A program made the translations under genes and the position numbers. DNA of 64,000 nucleotides, taken from contig UESW01004630.1 in assembly GCA_900491605.1 (NCBI GenBank), positions 528,832-592,831 of the forward strand, given 5' to 3'. The notes beneath the pieces were generated by a model. The model ran no database searches. It was not told where the DNA came from and saw nothing but the letters and a program-made list of their open reading frames with translations. The stretch comes from Calamus simplicifolius. Taxonomy: Eukaryota; Streptophyta; Magnoliopsida; Arecales; Arecaceae. Of the stretch, positions 23,969 through 35,463 are shown one piece after another; the stretch's first letter is position 1; the number at the start of each line of letters is the position of its first letter.

Positions 23969-24593
23969 TCATCTCAGTGCGGGCTGACTCACCTCCTGAT
24001 CAACTCCAGAAGAGCACTGCAGTAATGACGGGTTGACAGGAAAGTAACGAGCAGCCTCAATGTTCTTTGGCAAAGCGACTTTACCTTTGCCCTTCCTTTT
24101 AACATTTTTAGGGTTAATTCTCGGAGCAAGGTTCTCAACAGGTCTAGCCCTTTTCAAAGGGCCAGGAAAAGCGTCCCCGCTGCCTTGCTCACTGCCACAA
24201 CCCACACCCAATGTAGAAGAAGAGAAAGGATTAGAAATTGGAAGATTTGATTTGGATCCATCTTCAACTTCTCTGAACTTATTTCCTTCCTTAAGCTTAA
24301 ATTTCTCAGATGCTACAGTACCGGCACGGGGTAAAGAAACCGGCACAGTGGCGATCACAGGAGGAACCTTCATCCCAGTCTTCTGCATCTCACCATCAGC
24401 GTCAGCGGAGGTTGCGTCCGAGACAACCACCATCTTCGCCGACGATGGAACTTTCCGGCGGGCAACCTTGGACGGCGTCCGCCACTCGTCAACACCAGAA
24501 GCCCCAGATCGCTGCTTTTCCTTAGCCTTCTGAGCCACTGAATCAAAGCCGTGCAATTTATTAAAAAGTTTGCGGTGCCCCTTGGCTTCGTAC
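23969..24593 (-). pseudogene. LINE ORF1 C-terminal part
   Basis: An open frame of about 200 residues lies upstream of ORF2 in element sense, separated by some 190 bp. It is rich in Lys, Ser and Pro, with basic clusters (RINPKNVKRKGKGKV). The frame is open upstream of the first Met at 24556 (EAKGHRKLFNKLHGFDSV), so the N-terminal RNA-binding part, usually with a zinc knuckle, is missing. Assignment as ORF1 rests on position and composition. Confidence 0.7.
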
Positions 24594-24606
24594 TTCCTTT
24601 TATCTT

Positions 24607-24785
24607 TTCAATTTAGGGTAAGACATGTTCGATAGATCAGAATACATAATTTGAGAGAGTACTATCGGACAGGAGTCACCCGGTAACCAATACCAAGGGC
24701 CAAAATGCTGAGCGAACCAGGCAGCAACCCAGTCGGCGACAGAGTTAGCTTCCCCGTATGTATGCTGAATCTAAACAGAATCAAG
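24607..24785 (-). mobile_element. 179-bp 5'-truncated LINE fragment with 13-bp TSD
   Basis: Read on minus, it encodes the last part of a LINE RNase H (EANSVADWVAAWFAQHFGPW), closely matching the end of the big LINE at 19700-19840. It is flanked by identical 13-bp direct repeats TTCCTTTTATCTT (24594-24606 and 24786-24798). It is therefore a separate, strongly truncated insertion of the same family. Confidence 0.82.
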
Positions 24786-24892
24786 TTCCTTTTATCTTAA
24801 AATGAAGATAGAGGTGTGAAACGACCACGCCAAACTAGCATGAAGCGATCCACGGGCCATTGTATCGTACCGGCCCATCATGACTTTATTAT

Positions 24893-25055
24893 GAAAAGCT
24901 CTTTCTGCATTGCGCACGATGCTGATATATGAGCACCACACATATATTATGACCACACATGGGATGCAAAAAGAAAAAAAGATACCTTTGGTGCATGCAC
25001 GATCACATGCTCGCAGTGTGCATCTTGCATTGCACATGATGCGCAAAGACTTTTC
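24893..25055. mobile_element. MITE of the GAAAAG...CTTTTC family
   Basis: The left end GAAAAGCTCTTTCTGCATTG and the right end (inward: GAAAAGTCTTTGCGCATCAT) are imperfect inverted repeats, matching the MITE at 2743. Flanking 9-mers CTTTATTAT and CTTTTTGTT agree at only six of nine positions, so a TSD is uncertain. The interior is rich in GCAC/GTGC motifs and non-coding. Confidence 0.65.
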
Positions 25056-25098
25056 CTTTTTGTTACTATGCTGGCAGGGCATGCCAAATTAGGGGTGA

Positions 25099-25505
25099 CC
25101 TAATATGGCACATAGGCTTGCGGGACAAGTGCACTCGTATCAACCCATCAACTCACTTAATTTTTTTATTTTTTTAAAACTAATATTTAAACCAATTTTA
25201 AAAAATTAAATTAAATAAGTTAAATATATATATATTGTTTATGAACCACTATGTGCTTAGTTCTCCTTTTCTTCTTCTAGCTATTTGAAGAGGGAAGCCT
25301 AATACGAGACATTGGCTTACGGGACAAGCGGATTTGCTCATGCTGGCACACGTGTCAACCCATCAACTTGCTTAATTTTTTTAATTTTTAAAAAAATAAT
25401 TTTAAACTAGTTTTAAAATATTAAATTAAATAAGTTAAATATACATATTTTGTTTGTGAACCGCTATGTTGCTTAGTTCTCCTTTTCTTCTTCTAGCTAT
25501 TTCAA
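25099..25505 (+). repeat. two tandem copies of a roughly 200-bp unit
   Basis: The block starting CCTAATATGGCACATAGGCT at 25099 recurs at 25298 as CCTAATACGAGACATTGGCT. Both run through ATCAACCCATCAACT, an A/T-rich middle, GAACCACTATG and CTTTTCTTCTTCTAGCTATT. The period is 199 bp. No coding capacity; origin unknown. Confidence 0.82.
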
Positions 25506-26591
25506 GAAAAGCTTTTAGCTTTATCTTTTATAATCTCGTACAGCCTAAGCCTTAAGTTATGAGACCAAGTGAATCAACTTACCAAATAATTTTATTTATT
25601 ATTAATTTTTTAATTTTAAAATTAATTTTAAAGAAATTAAATAAATTAAATTAGACATACTTCTATTTTTTGGAGCTTGTTATTAATGTAACCCATGACA
25701 GCCGCTCTTTTCGTCCGACCTTTAGCACCACAGATGGATCATGTCATCTTTTATATTAATATTTTGCTCTTTTATTCATTTGGAAGAGACGCTTCATCTT
25801 CTTCCTTGATCTTTCATATTGTTCTTATATTTTAGACACAGTAATATCTCTATCGTGTTGGGCTTCAATTAACCTTTATCATCAAAGTATATTCTCATAT
25901 TATTATGGATATTAAAGGGGTTAATAGATCACGAGCCATAATAGCAGGCATAAAATAATTGTTCTTATGTGTTTGCTACTAGATCAAAAATATTAAAATT
26001 ATTTAATTTATTTTTAATTAAAAAAATTATGTCTGCTTTTAAATAAACAGAATGATTGGTGGTCGTATCCTAATTCCTAACCTTTACCAACCATATATGC
26101 ATCCTTATTTACTGCAAGATCCATGAGATCAAAACAAAGAGAAGGAAATGAGCAACAGAGCACTGTTTCCAAGACGTTAAGAGCACCAAAAATGTTTAGT
26201 AGAAAACCAAAAATCTCTTAGATTCACAAAAATGAAATTAGCGAACATGGATAGCCATCCATGGTTCAAAACATGAAGAATTAATGCATGGATGCCATGG
26301 CTTGTTGCCTCAAAGCTGACGAACAGCAATGAATAAAGAGTCGATCAAGTAGTCAATGGTAATGTATCATCCAAACCTCTATCTGAGAACATCAAAACCA
26401 AAACATACACAATAATTGAAAACAAAACCCTTCATCGATAGACCACCAAGATCTGCCCGCAAGCTGGCGAACAAGTTCTTTGCGGTTCCAAACCTCGCAG
26501 ATCAAACAAGTTCTTCAATCAGGAAAAAATTAACGTACACTATCAATAAAAAATAGAAACTTTAAACGTATCTGAAACCCCTAGGATCACT
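25506..26591. other. intergenic, no gene seen
   Basis: AT-rich in its first half, mixed composition later. No credible coding frame and no element ends up to the CACAC target site of the next copia element. Confidence 0.55.
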
Positions 26592-26596
26592 CACAC

Positions 26597-27039
26597 AGAA
26601 GAAAATAAGAGTTTTTTTATTCAGAGATCTCAAATACAAGAGTAGGTTGTGATACATATTTAAAGAGAGATATCCTAACTAATTGGCATAAAAAAAAGTT
26701 AATAATCAGCTACTAACAGATATGACAGATATGACAGTCTTTTTCTTAGTTTGCAAAACTACCACTAGTGTTTGAATTTGTTGCAGTCGAGCTTGTTTCA
26801 TCACCCATATTCTCGCCATTGATATATGGATTGTTGTGAGAGTTATCGCCCTTATCTCTCCGATCATCCTTATCACGCCATTGACTCTCACAACTAACAT
26901 TATTTTGAAAGTTGCTGAGCTGTTGGACTGGATTGCTGTGAGAGTTATCGTCCTTATCTCTCCGATCATTCTTATCACGCCATTGACTCTCACAACTAAT
27001 ATTTTTTGAAAGTTGCTGAGCTGTTGGATATGGTTAATA
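26597..27039 (-). repeat. 3' LTR of the RT-less copia element
   Basis: Partner of 30149-30589. It contains two tandem copies (period 101 bp, about 26831-27031) of a segment bounded by the inverted repeat GTTGTGAGAGT / ACTCTCACAAC. A purine-rich tract in element sense (GTTTGTGGGAGGAT, 27040-27053) abuts it. Confidence 0.88.
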
Positions 27040-27049
27040 TCCTCCCACA

Positions 27050-29699
27050 AACTATGTCGGGACCGGAGACATAGTTTGTTTCGAAAATTTGCCAGGGAAG
27101 CTTTGGACATGGATTTCGTGAAGATATCAATAACTTGAAGATGAGTGGAGATATGATAGGTAATTAGCAAGCCAAGAGCAACTCGTTCGCGCACAAAATG
27201 GTAGTCTAGCTCGATGTGTTTACTTCGTGCATGGAACACAGGATTGACTGTCATATGAAGAGCGCTGATGTTATCGCAATACAGAACAAAGGAGAGGGAA
27301 GAGTAAGTAGAAGATCTTTTAGAAGGAATTTGATGTGGCAATACCCTTTCAGGAGAAACTTCAAAATAAAGAATTGTGAGCCAAGAGTCAAATATACTAA
27401 TAACAGATTTAGCTGAAAAGGATTTAGACTCAGGTTTGTAAGGAAAACATGACTCATCAAAGACAATATGTCTCGAAATAAAAAAAAAATTGTTGGAGGA
27501 TGAAAACATTTATAGCCTTTATATTGATCACTATATCCTACAAATACACAAGGGACTGTTTTAGGATCAAATTTATTCTGTTTAATGTCCCAGGTGTATG
27601 GGAAGCATTTCGAACCGAAAACACGAAGAGAATGATAAATTGGGTGTGTGCCATGCAAAATAAAATATGGACTGTTAAAGTGTAAAGCAGATGAAGGGAG
27701 TCTATTAATAAGATAAACAGTAGTAGAGAAAGCTTCAACCCATAGTGATAATGGTGCACCAGAATGAAATAACATAGTCATACCAAGTTCACGGATAACA
27801 CGATGCCTCCTCTCAATAATACCTGTTTGCTCAGGAGTATGTGGGCAAGATTTATGATGAACAATCCCTGTAGACAAAAAATGATTTGAAAGTTTCGAAT
27901 TTACAAACTCACCTCCACCATTTGAATGGAAAATTTTTATTTTTTTGTTGAACTGACGGACTACATATTTTTCAAAAGCAAGAAACATTTCAAAGAAATC
28001 AGATTTTTGTTTTAACGGAACAATCCACATATATTTAGACCAATCATCAACAAAAGAAGCATAATACCGAAAATTTCCAATTGATAAAATGGGAGCTGGT
28101 CCCCATAAATCACAATGAATTTTGTCAAAACAACTAGTACTAGAATTTTCAGAACAACTAAAAGGTAGCTTGCTAAGTTTTCCTAACTGACAACTGTCAC
28201 ACAAGTGTTCTGATTTTATTGACCCTACGACATCAATTAAACCTTTATTTTTTAAAAGATGCAAAGCAGAAATTTGAGGATGCCCCAGTCGTTGATGCTA
28301 GATGTCTGCAGTCCCTGTCCTAAAACGATAAGAGAAATGTAATTGTGGAGAGTTGGACAGAACATACATATCACCCTTGCGCCTCCTTGCTATTATGGAT
28401 TGTCCTGTTTTTCTTTCCTTGACAAAAAAATCAGCATTAGTAAACTCACAATTAACAGGATATTGTTGAGTTAATTGACTTATAGACAACAAATTCTTTG
28501 TTAAACTAGGGACTAGTAAAACATCAGGAAGGTTGATTGTTTGATTTTTTGTCTAATAGATGAATCTCCTACTCCAACGATTGGAATGGAAGAACCATTA
28601 CCTAATATTATTGAATCAGAACCATTATATTTGTGAACATTTGTTAACATATCTAACTTACCTGTCATATGATTAGAAGCACCTATGTCGGAAGTCCATT
28701 CAGTATCCGCAATGGTATTATCTAAGGTAAGCGCTGCAAAAGCCTGTGGAATGTCTTCATGTTGCGTAGGCTTCTTGGGTACCCACCAACAAATTTTTGC
28801 AATATGTCCCACAACTCCACAGTATTGACATTTTTCTTCACGATAGAGGTTTCGTTCTGTTTGGGTCATGCGACGTTCGCCTGGTTGAGGAGGTCTCTTC
28901 TGTTGTGTGTTTGAAGGTGTTGGTCTACCTTGATATGAGTTCCTTGATTGCTGTGCCTGGAAACCACGTCCAGTGGATAAAAACTTGGGAGTGTTTGCCG
29001 TACGTGACTGTTGTTGGCCATAAAAAGCCACTTGAGAATGAAATTGTGTATCAACACGACCTGAGAACAAGTTCCGTCTCTAGTCGAAATTTTGAAGTTG
29101 AGCAACCAACTCAGTGTACGTTGGTCTAGGAGGCTTCAACATGGTTTTGGTAAAAGTTTCATATTGGGGACAAAGACTTGTCAAAAGATAAAAAACTTTT
29201 TCATTGTCGGAGATAGGTTTGCCAATGGCAGCCAAATTATCACATAGACCTTTGAAAATCCGAGTCTGATCGTAGATGGTTTTGTCATCCTCTTTACGAA
29301 GATAAGTAATTTGTTGACGGAGATGAAATTTCCGTTCTTGAGAATCCTGAGCATAGGAGTTTTGAAGCGTTTCCTAAACACCTTGGGCTATGTCAATGCC
29401 AATTACAAGAGCAAGTGCCTCCTCTGAGAGGGTTCCAATTATCCAACCCCGGAGAAGGCAATCGGATTTTCGCCAGAAAAAAAATTCATCTGTTAATTTA
29501 GGTTGGAATGGTTCTGCAGCTGGCGAATTGTTTGAAGTAGGTGTGACATATTTGGTTGGGGGTGGGGTTTCATTGTTAAGGTGTCGACAAGGTCTTGGCT
29601 TTCAGCAAGAGCCAAAGCTTGCTCTCGCCAAAGAGGATAGTTGGAGGGGGTACGTTTGAGGGTAACGAAATTTCCAACATTCAATGATAATGAAGTCAT
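27050..29699 (-). pseudogene. copia gag-protease-integrase fused to an RNase H tail, RT deleted
   Basis: Gag starts at 29699 (MTSLSLNVGNFVTLKRTPSN) and is broken by frameshifts. The zinc knuckle CQYCGVVGHIAKIC is at about 28790-28830. The protease motif reads DIGASNHMT where D-S/T-GAS is expected. Integrase has IHCDLWGPAP and SFVDDWSKYMW, but the second catalytic Asp region reads HSNGGGEF, with Asn for the Asp. HTPEQTGIIERRHR follows with the Glu. The integrase C-terminal part ends near VFVGYSDQYKGYKCFHPP. The next recognisable coding is LYCDNISALHMTVNPVFHAR and DIFTKSMSKASLANFR, the second half of RNase H. RT and the start of RNase H are gone. The copy cannot move itself. Family resemblance is to the copia branch with the MTSLSLNVGNF gag start; I do not name a lineage. 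Confidence 0.88.
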
Positions 29700-30135
29700 G
29701 GTGAAAGAATAATAATAATAAAAATAGGGGGTACTTATCTTCGTAAAATGATGGAGGGCGAAGGTGGTGGAGGGCAGCAAGAGGGAACCCACAAGTATCG
29801 CTGCGTTCTTCTAAGAGGACTTTGTCGAGATGTAAGCGGGCCGCTTGAAGCAGTAAGAGCGCTTAGAGCAGTAAGAGCTGAAGACGCGGAGCGTGATGTG
29901 CAGGTGATGAAGGAAACAAAGCGAATTTATGGAGGGGTTATAGGAATTTATGGAGGGATTATAGGTTGGCCGAGCGTGCTGCTTACTTTGCACTTGCAGA
30001 ACCCTCTCGCGAACCCTCTCGCGCGGCAGAACCCTCTTGCGCGGGTTATGAAGGAGCTCTCTGGTCGATGGGGGTGGGAGATGGGGAGATGTTTGGGGGG
30101 ATTTCAAATTAGGATTTCCTCTTTGGCACGAACCT

Positions 30136-30148
30136 GGCTATGATACCA
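30136..30148 (-). promoter_or_regulatory. primer binding site, tRNA-Met type
   Basis: In element sense it reads TGGTATCATAGCC, immediately inside the 5' LTR with no spacer. It differs by one base from the commonest form, TGGTATCAGAGCC. Confidence 0.85.
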
Positions 30149-30589
30149 AGAAGAAAATAAGAGTTTTTTTATTCAGAGATCTCAAATACAAGAGTAGGCT
30201 GTGTTACATATTTAAAGAGAGATATCCTAACTAATTGGCATAAAAAAGCTAATAATCAGCTACTAACAGATATGACAGATATGACAGCCTTTTTCTTAAT
30301 TTGCAAAACTACCACTAGTGTTTGAATTTGTTGAAGTCGAGCTTGTTTCATCACCCGTATTCTCGCCATTAATACCTGGATTGTTGTGAGAGTTATCGCC
30401 CTTATCTTTCCGATCATCCTTATCACGCCATTGACTCTCACAACTAACATTATTTGAAAGTTGCTGAGCTGTTGGACTGGATTGTTGTGAGAGTTATCGC
30501 CCTTATCTTTCCGATCATCCTTATCACGCCATTGACTCTCACAACTAACATTATTTTGAAAGTTGCTGAGCTGTTGGAGATGGTTAATA
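30149..30589 (-). repeat. 5' LTR of the RT-less copia element
   Basis: Similar to 26597-27039, with the same two 101-bp tandem copies (about 30381-30581). The outer edge meets TSD CACAC and the inner edge meets the PBS, which fixes the termini at TATTAACC and TTCTTCT. Confidence 0.9.
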
Positions 30590-30594
30590 CACAC

Positions 30595-30787
30595 TACCCA
30601 TGCAACGGGGAGAGAGAGAGAGAAAGAAATGTTATCTGTAAGCCGTGAGGATTGACGAAGAGCATGAGGGAGCCATTGGAGTATCAAACTGGTGTAATTG
30701 TTGGTGCCGTGTAGATACTCAAAGGAAAATTATGCTAAATTAAAAGCCTAACCCAAAATAATAATAAACAATTACATAATTATTGTT

Positions 30788-30858
<71 letters not shown>

Positions 30859-33259
30859 AATTACTTAATTATTATTAGAAAAATTGCATCGATAGATTAT
30901 ATGAGACATATAAGTATAACAACCCTTAGCTTAACTATGATATGTGGCCTATAATGCAAGTGCATTATATATTAATACTTGACTTGTACTGTAAATATGG
31001 TATAGATATCATATATGATACTACAAGCGCAATATATAATCTACACTATTGTGATAGTATTTGATATGAATCTATTTTATAAAAGTTAAATATAATCTTG
31101 TGACATATTACATAGGAGTTAAATGCAATATTCATGACCTTTTTCATAAGGGTTAAAAATAGTCTTTATGACCTATGTCGTAAGAGTTAATTGCGGCGGT
31201 AGTCCTTGACTCGAGAGTTAAAAAAATTTATAATATGATAATTATGACAGGATATTTGATTTTAGTTAGTGGGGATATAAAAATTCATTTATTATATTTT
31301 ACTCTGTTAGAAATGCAGTATTTCATCTTGTAAAAATAATTGGGAAGACATATTTGTAATCTTTATTATATATGAAACTTGCACTATTTTTACATGCATT
31401 TATTGAGTTAAAATATTATTTGCTGGTTGATCAAGTTATATAAAGATGAACATTACTTATTAAGCTGACCAACCCATTATTTTCATCTATCTACTTTCAG
31501 ATACAAAGACCAAAGGGTAGCTGGATAAGAGACATAGGGTGAGAAAGTAGAGGCAAGGATGACTCCACACTTAGATCAGCTTTAATTTTATTTAGTTGTG
31601 TATTAAAGTATTCTTTGATGATATATATAATTATATCAAATAGTGAAATATGATAGTTGTACCCCTTTGTTATATTAGAAATATGAATGTTTGTATGAAA
31701 TATCTAAGATTAAGAGCTTTGTTAGAATTTAAGTGTTATTCTAATGATCATTACTAACTATATAAGAATTACTTTATTATTATAGTATGGTGAATTCATT
31801 GATTAATGAAAGAGCATTTTATGAACATAAGGCTAACCCCTATGAGTGTAGGTTGATTGTCATGCTCGAAGTTATAGCTTTATTGGGGTGTAAAGAAGAG
31901 GGGCTACCTCATCAATGATCATCAAAGGCAATTGCTGGTAGATACCTATGGAGATAGAAGTGGAGGTAGAGAATTAATGATGAAGGAAAAATAGACAGTG
32001 GGATCCTTATCGTGAGTGGTAAAGAACGATAAAGGTCAGTGTCTAGTGGAGCAATGACAATCGAAACTCAAGAGAGATTGAAGAGGAGGGTTTCTCAAGT
32101 TTAGGTGAGAGAACATGAGAGCTCAAGAAATTAATGCTTCTAGGAGGTCAAGGAGAGCAACAAAATTATAGGTAGAGAGAGAGAGAGAGAGAGAGAGAAA
32201 AAGAAGGATGAGTCAAGATTAAAGAGAGGTTCAAAGTATAAATTGGTCGAAGAGGGGCAAAAGTTTAGGAGAACGAGAGTTTGAGAAGAGAGGGTTAGCA
32301 TTTTACCATGGAGATCAAAGAGTAAGGAAGGAGAGAGAAGAGAATGGAGAGTAGAGGTGTAAAATACCTAGCACGCCATGAGCCTAGTATAACTCAAAAT
32401 GAATACTACTAGACTGTGCTAGGCATAGTTTGGTCCCCTAGGTTGGAAGGCGGGGTGGGGGGGTGTTGAGGCACGTAGGCCATGATAACCCATAATGAGC
32501 TAGCATAACATGGTCCAGTAACATTTGGAAGAACTAAAAAAAACCCCTCTAATTAATAACTATAAATAGTTATATTATTTGGGTATTTTGGTTAATGTAG
32601 CATATAAAATTTATTTATAATTAAATTAATGAAAAAGACCAAAATATCTCCTCTAACAATTATAAATGGCTAGTATAGAAGGATATTTTGATCGATGAAG
32701 TAAAAAATTTCATAAAGTAAAAAATTCTAGCTCCTATAAATACCTTTACTCTTTGCAAACAAATTAATGCATATTCTTTTATTTTCATTTGCTCTCTTAT
32801 TCTCTCTACGCTTAATTTTGCAAATAAACTATTATTTTCTTACTCTCTATACAATCTTTTGCTTTTTTTTTTTTGATTGTCGCTCTCTCTACAATTAACT
32901 TTTTTGAAAGAAGAGAGAGGGTTGCTCAATTCAATATTTTAAAAGGTTTCATCTATAAGAAGAAGTTGAGTCTTGAGGAGTTTAGATATTTTAAATTTAG
33001 TTGTTTATTTTTATTTATTACTTATTATTTAATTATTAAATATTAATTATGATTTGCATTTAAATATAATTTATTTTATGTAAAATATTATCATTACTAA
33101 ATATTAAATTTTTATTGTAATGGCTACTTTACTTGAATACTTTTCCTCTAATTTGATTTAAAGTTGCTTGAAGATTTTTTTGAATTTAATACCAAGCTTA
33201 TAATTAAATAGTAGTAGTCAAGCACTTGCCCCTGTCTCCTCTAAACAAATTAGAGGCAA
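30595..33259. other. anonymous AT-rich DNA, no gene seen
   Basis: It contains the TA microsatellite at 30790-30855 and a GA run near 32173-32199. No credible coding frame of length and no element ends were recognised. Confidence 0.55.
30790..30855. repeat. (TA)n microsatellite, about 33 units
   Basis: An uninterrupted TA run of about 66 bp, the longest simple repeat in the window. It is likely to vary in length and could form a cruciform. Confidence 0.95.
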
Positions 33260-34040
33260 AGCATCAAATATTTAGAGTAAATTTACTCTTTAAGAATTAA
33301 AGATAAAGGCACACGAACTATTTGCAATAAATATGAAAAGGATTTTAACTATGACACTAAAAATAGAACTAGATGCTTAATAAGGCATTCTACTAAGTAT
33401 GAATAACAATTTGACCACACACAAATACAATTATCTTTTACTTTTTCTTTATTAGGTACTTTCTTAATCAAGATATTAATAGAAGAGAACTTAAAAAATA
33501 TATTACACATGCTAAACAAACATTTATGTTTCCTGAATAAAATTTGAAAAATATGTAAAAATTACTTTAAATCTTGCTTTCAAAAAAGTTCAAGAAATAC
33601 TATAAAAAGTGATGCATTAAAGATATTTTCAAGATATAAAGAAAAAAGCAATGAATTCTTTTAATTATATTAGATCTAAAATTGCACTTACTTTTGATAT
33701 TTGGACTAAAAATAATAGCATTGATTTTATGCACATGACTACATTTTATTGATTCTGATTGGATTTTACAAGAAATAATTATTAGATTTTCTAAATTTGA
33801 GTATCTGCATACTCCTTCTATTACATCCACATCTATTTTAACAATTATAAATGATTATGATATTCAAACTATTTTTTTTTTACTACTATTAATAATGCTT
33901 CTGTAGATATATTAAAAATATAGTTAAATCTTATTTAAGGTTACAGATTATTTGATATCAAATATGCATACCATATAATAAATTTATATGTTCAAAATGA
34001 TTTGAACATTATTAATGAACATTGTAAAAATTAAAATTAT
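33260..34040 (+). pseudogene. hAT-type transposase remnant
   Basis: A multi-frame reading recovers the order of a plant hAT transposase. First comes a BED-finger-like stretch (AHERTICNKYEKDFNYD, about 33310-33362). Then comes the catalytic-region start FDIWTKNNSIDFMHMTTF (about 33694-33747), the counterpart of the family's T-DxWTS motif. After a frameshift it reads FIDSDWILQEIIIRFSKFEY, then TTINNASVD (the family's DNAS motif), and YAYHIINLYVQNDLNII (about 33965-34015), the CxAHxLNL-like block with Cys replaced. There are many stops and at least three frameshifts. The C-terminal dimerisation domain is not seen. It is a dead fragment; no terminal repeats were found. Confidence 0.75.
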
Positions 34041-34323
34041 TTTATTATATATTTAATCTTCTCCATCTCAATTGTAAGAATCTAAGGAATTATGCCATCA
34101 AGAGAGAGAGAGAGATTTGAAACATAAATGGAATTCTATATATTTAATGTTGAAAAGTTCTTTTAGTTATAAAATATAGCTACAATGTTTTATAGTGATC
34201 TAATGCCGTATGCTAATCAAATTTATGAGTTAGCTTGACCTATTAGATAGGTAGTGTGACACATCTTTTTTAATTATTTCTTAATTATATGGTATTAGTG
34301 ATTATTTTTTAACTTATTGTTAT

Positions 34324-34522
34324 GAAAAAAATCTTTATGCATCTGTCTTCGATGCACAAAAAGTGCATCGGGCGTGCGGATTGGCCGCACGCCCGTGCCA
34401 CCATATCAGCATATGCGGTGCGCGTCATGGCCCATTGGACCGCGGCATGTATGGTGGCATTGGTGCATGGCCAATCCGCATGCCCGGTGCGTGCTTTGTG
34501 CACCAAAGACAAAGTCTTTTTC
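34324..34522. mobile_element. GC-rich MITE of the GAAAAG...CTTTTC family
   Basis: It starts GAAAAAAATCTTTATGCATC and ends (inward) GAAAAAGACTTTGTCTTTGG. It stands out as a GC-rich island in very AT-rich DNA. GCAC/GTGC palindromic motifs fill the interior. Flanking 9-mers do not match, so the TSD is lost or the boundaries are slightly off. Confidence 0.6.
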
Positions 34523-34531
34523 ATAGTTTCG

Positions 34532-35463
34532 AACTTGATTTCAAAATAAAGTTTTCATAATAAAAATAAAATTTTAAAAATATTTTGAAGTTATTTTGCC
34601 ATTATATTGTTTATCTACAATAATAGATCCTAGGATTAAATTAAGTAGTTGAGAAATTATAATCAATTTATATCAAGAAAATATGCAGTGCAGATCTAAC
34701 CTTTTAAAAGAAGAAATTAACAAATTATTATATAAGCTATATATATATATGAATCATAATTATGACCTCAAATTAGTAGTAGTATTAAAAATCTTATGTA
34801 ATTATTAGTCAATAAAAAGAAATAAACATATAGCAATAGGCATTATACTTTTTTTAATAAACTTTTTTTATTTATAAAAAGACATCACCAGTTTCCTTAC
34901 CTTTGAAGAATTTTTAAAAAAATATTATTTTAATCTATGAAAATAACCATTCCATGCTTAGTACAATGGCATGTGATTTTTCAATACTTTTGATGTCTAT
35001 GATAATATTAAAGCCTACTTTTTCTGAGGGAATATGATTAGTTGGACATCGAAGAAAATATAATACTGAAGGAAAAAGACCGGTAAAAGCCTTGAAGAAT
35101 AAAGAATATTTTTTAAAAAAAAATTTCAAGTCCCAACTCTCAAAGAATGAGAATATATATATATATATTTTTTCAAATTACAAGTCCTAAAGAAGAAGAA
35201 GAATTTTATTTAAATTAAATTTAATTGTCTCTCCTTTTTTTTGTACATATTTTCAAATTGATTGGGTTTTGTAAATAAGTATAACTTTTCAATCATATGT
35301 AATTTTTTCAAACAAATAAAAACTCAATTGATTTTATTTCATTATTTGTAAATTCATATACATTATAATTCAAATAAAAATTAATAAAAATATTATTTTT
35401 TTCCATTATATTTTAGATTCAAATTTACTCTCTCTTTTTTTGAGACAATTATTATTAGTATTA
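34532..35463. other. AT-rich DNA, no gene seen
   Basis: Strongly AT-rich with several TA and A runs. No credible frame. Confidence 0.55.

Larger units (their letters stand above)
19628..24593 (-). mobile_element. L1-type LINE with RNase H, 5'-truncated
   Basis: A minus-strand non-LTR element. A 13-base T-run (19628-19640) is the poly-A tail. The body carries ORF2 with endonuclease, RT, zf-RVT and RNase H, and upstream of it the C-terminal part of ORF1. The ORF1 frame is still open at about 24593 and then meets the neighbouring LINE fragment, so the 5' end is missing or displaced. No clear TSD was found for this copy. GC content is much higher than the flanks. Confidence 0.92.
26597..30589 (-). 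mobile_element. Ty1/copia element lacking reverse transcriptase, TSD CACAC
   Basis: The 3993-bp minus-strand element has LTRs of 443 and 441 bp and TSDs CACAC (26592-26596 and 30590-30594). The PBS touches the 5' LTR. The internal region is only 3.1 kb: gag, protease and integrase are present, and then the sequence passes straight to the C-terminal half of RNase H. About 1.2 kb encoding RT is missing. In element sense the LTRs start TATTAACC and end TTCTTCT, not TG...CA. Confidence 0.9.

Noticed and set aside
27538..27759. Small minus-strand frame as a separate gene
   Set aside because: It is an alternative frame within the integrase region of the RT-less copia element.
30790..30855. TA run as an element boundary or origin
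   Set aside because: It is a plain microsatellite with no flanking structure.
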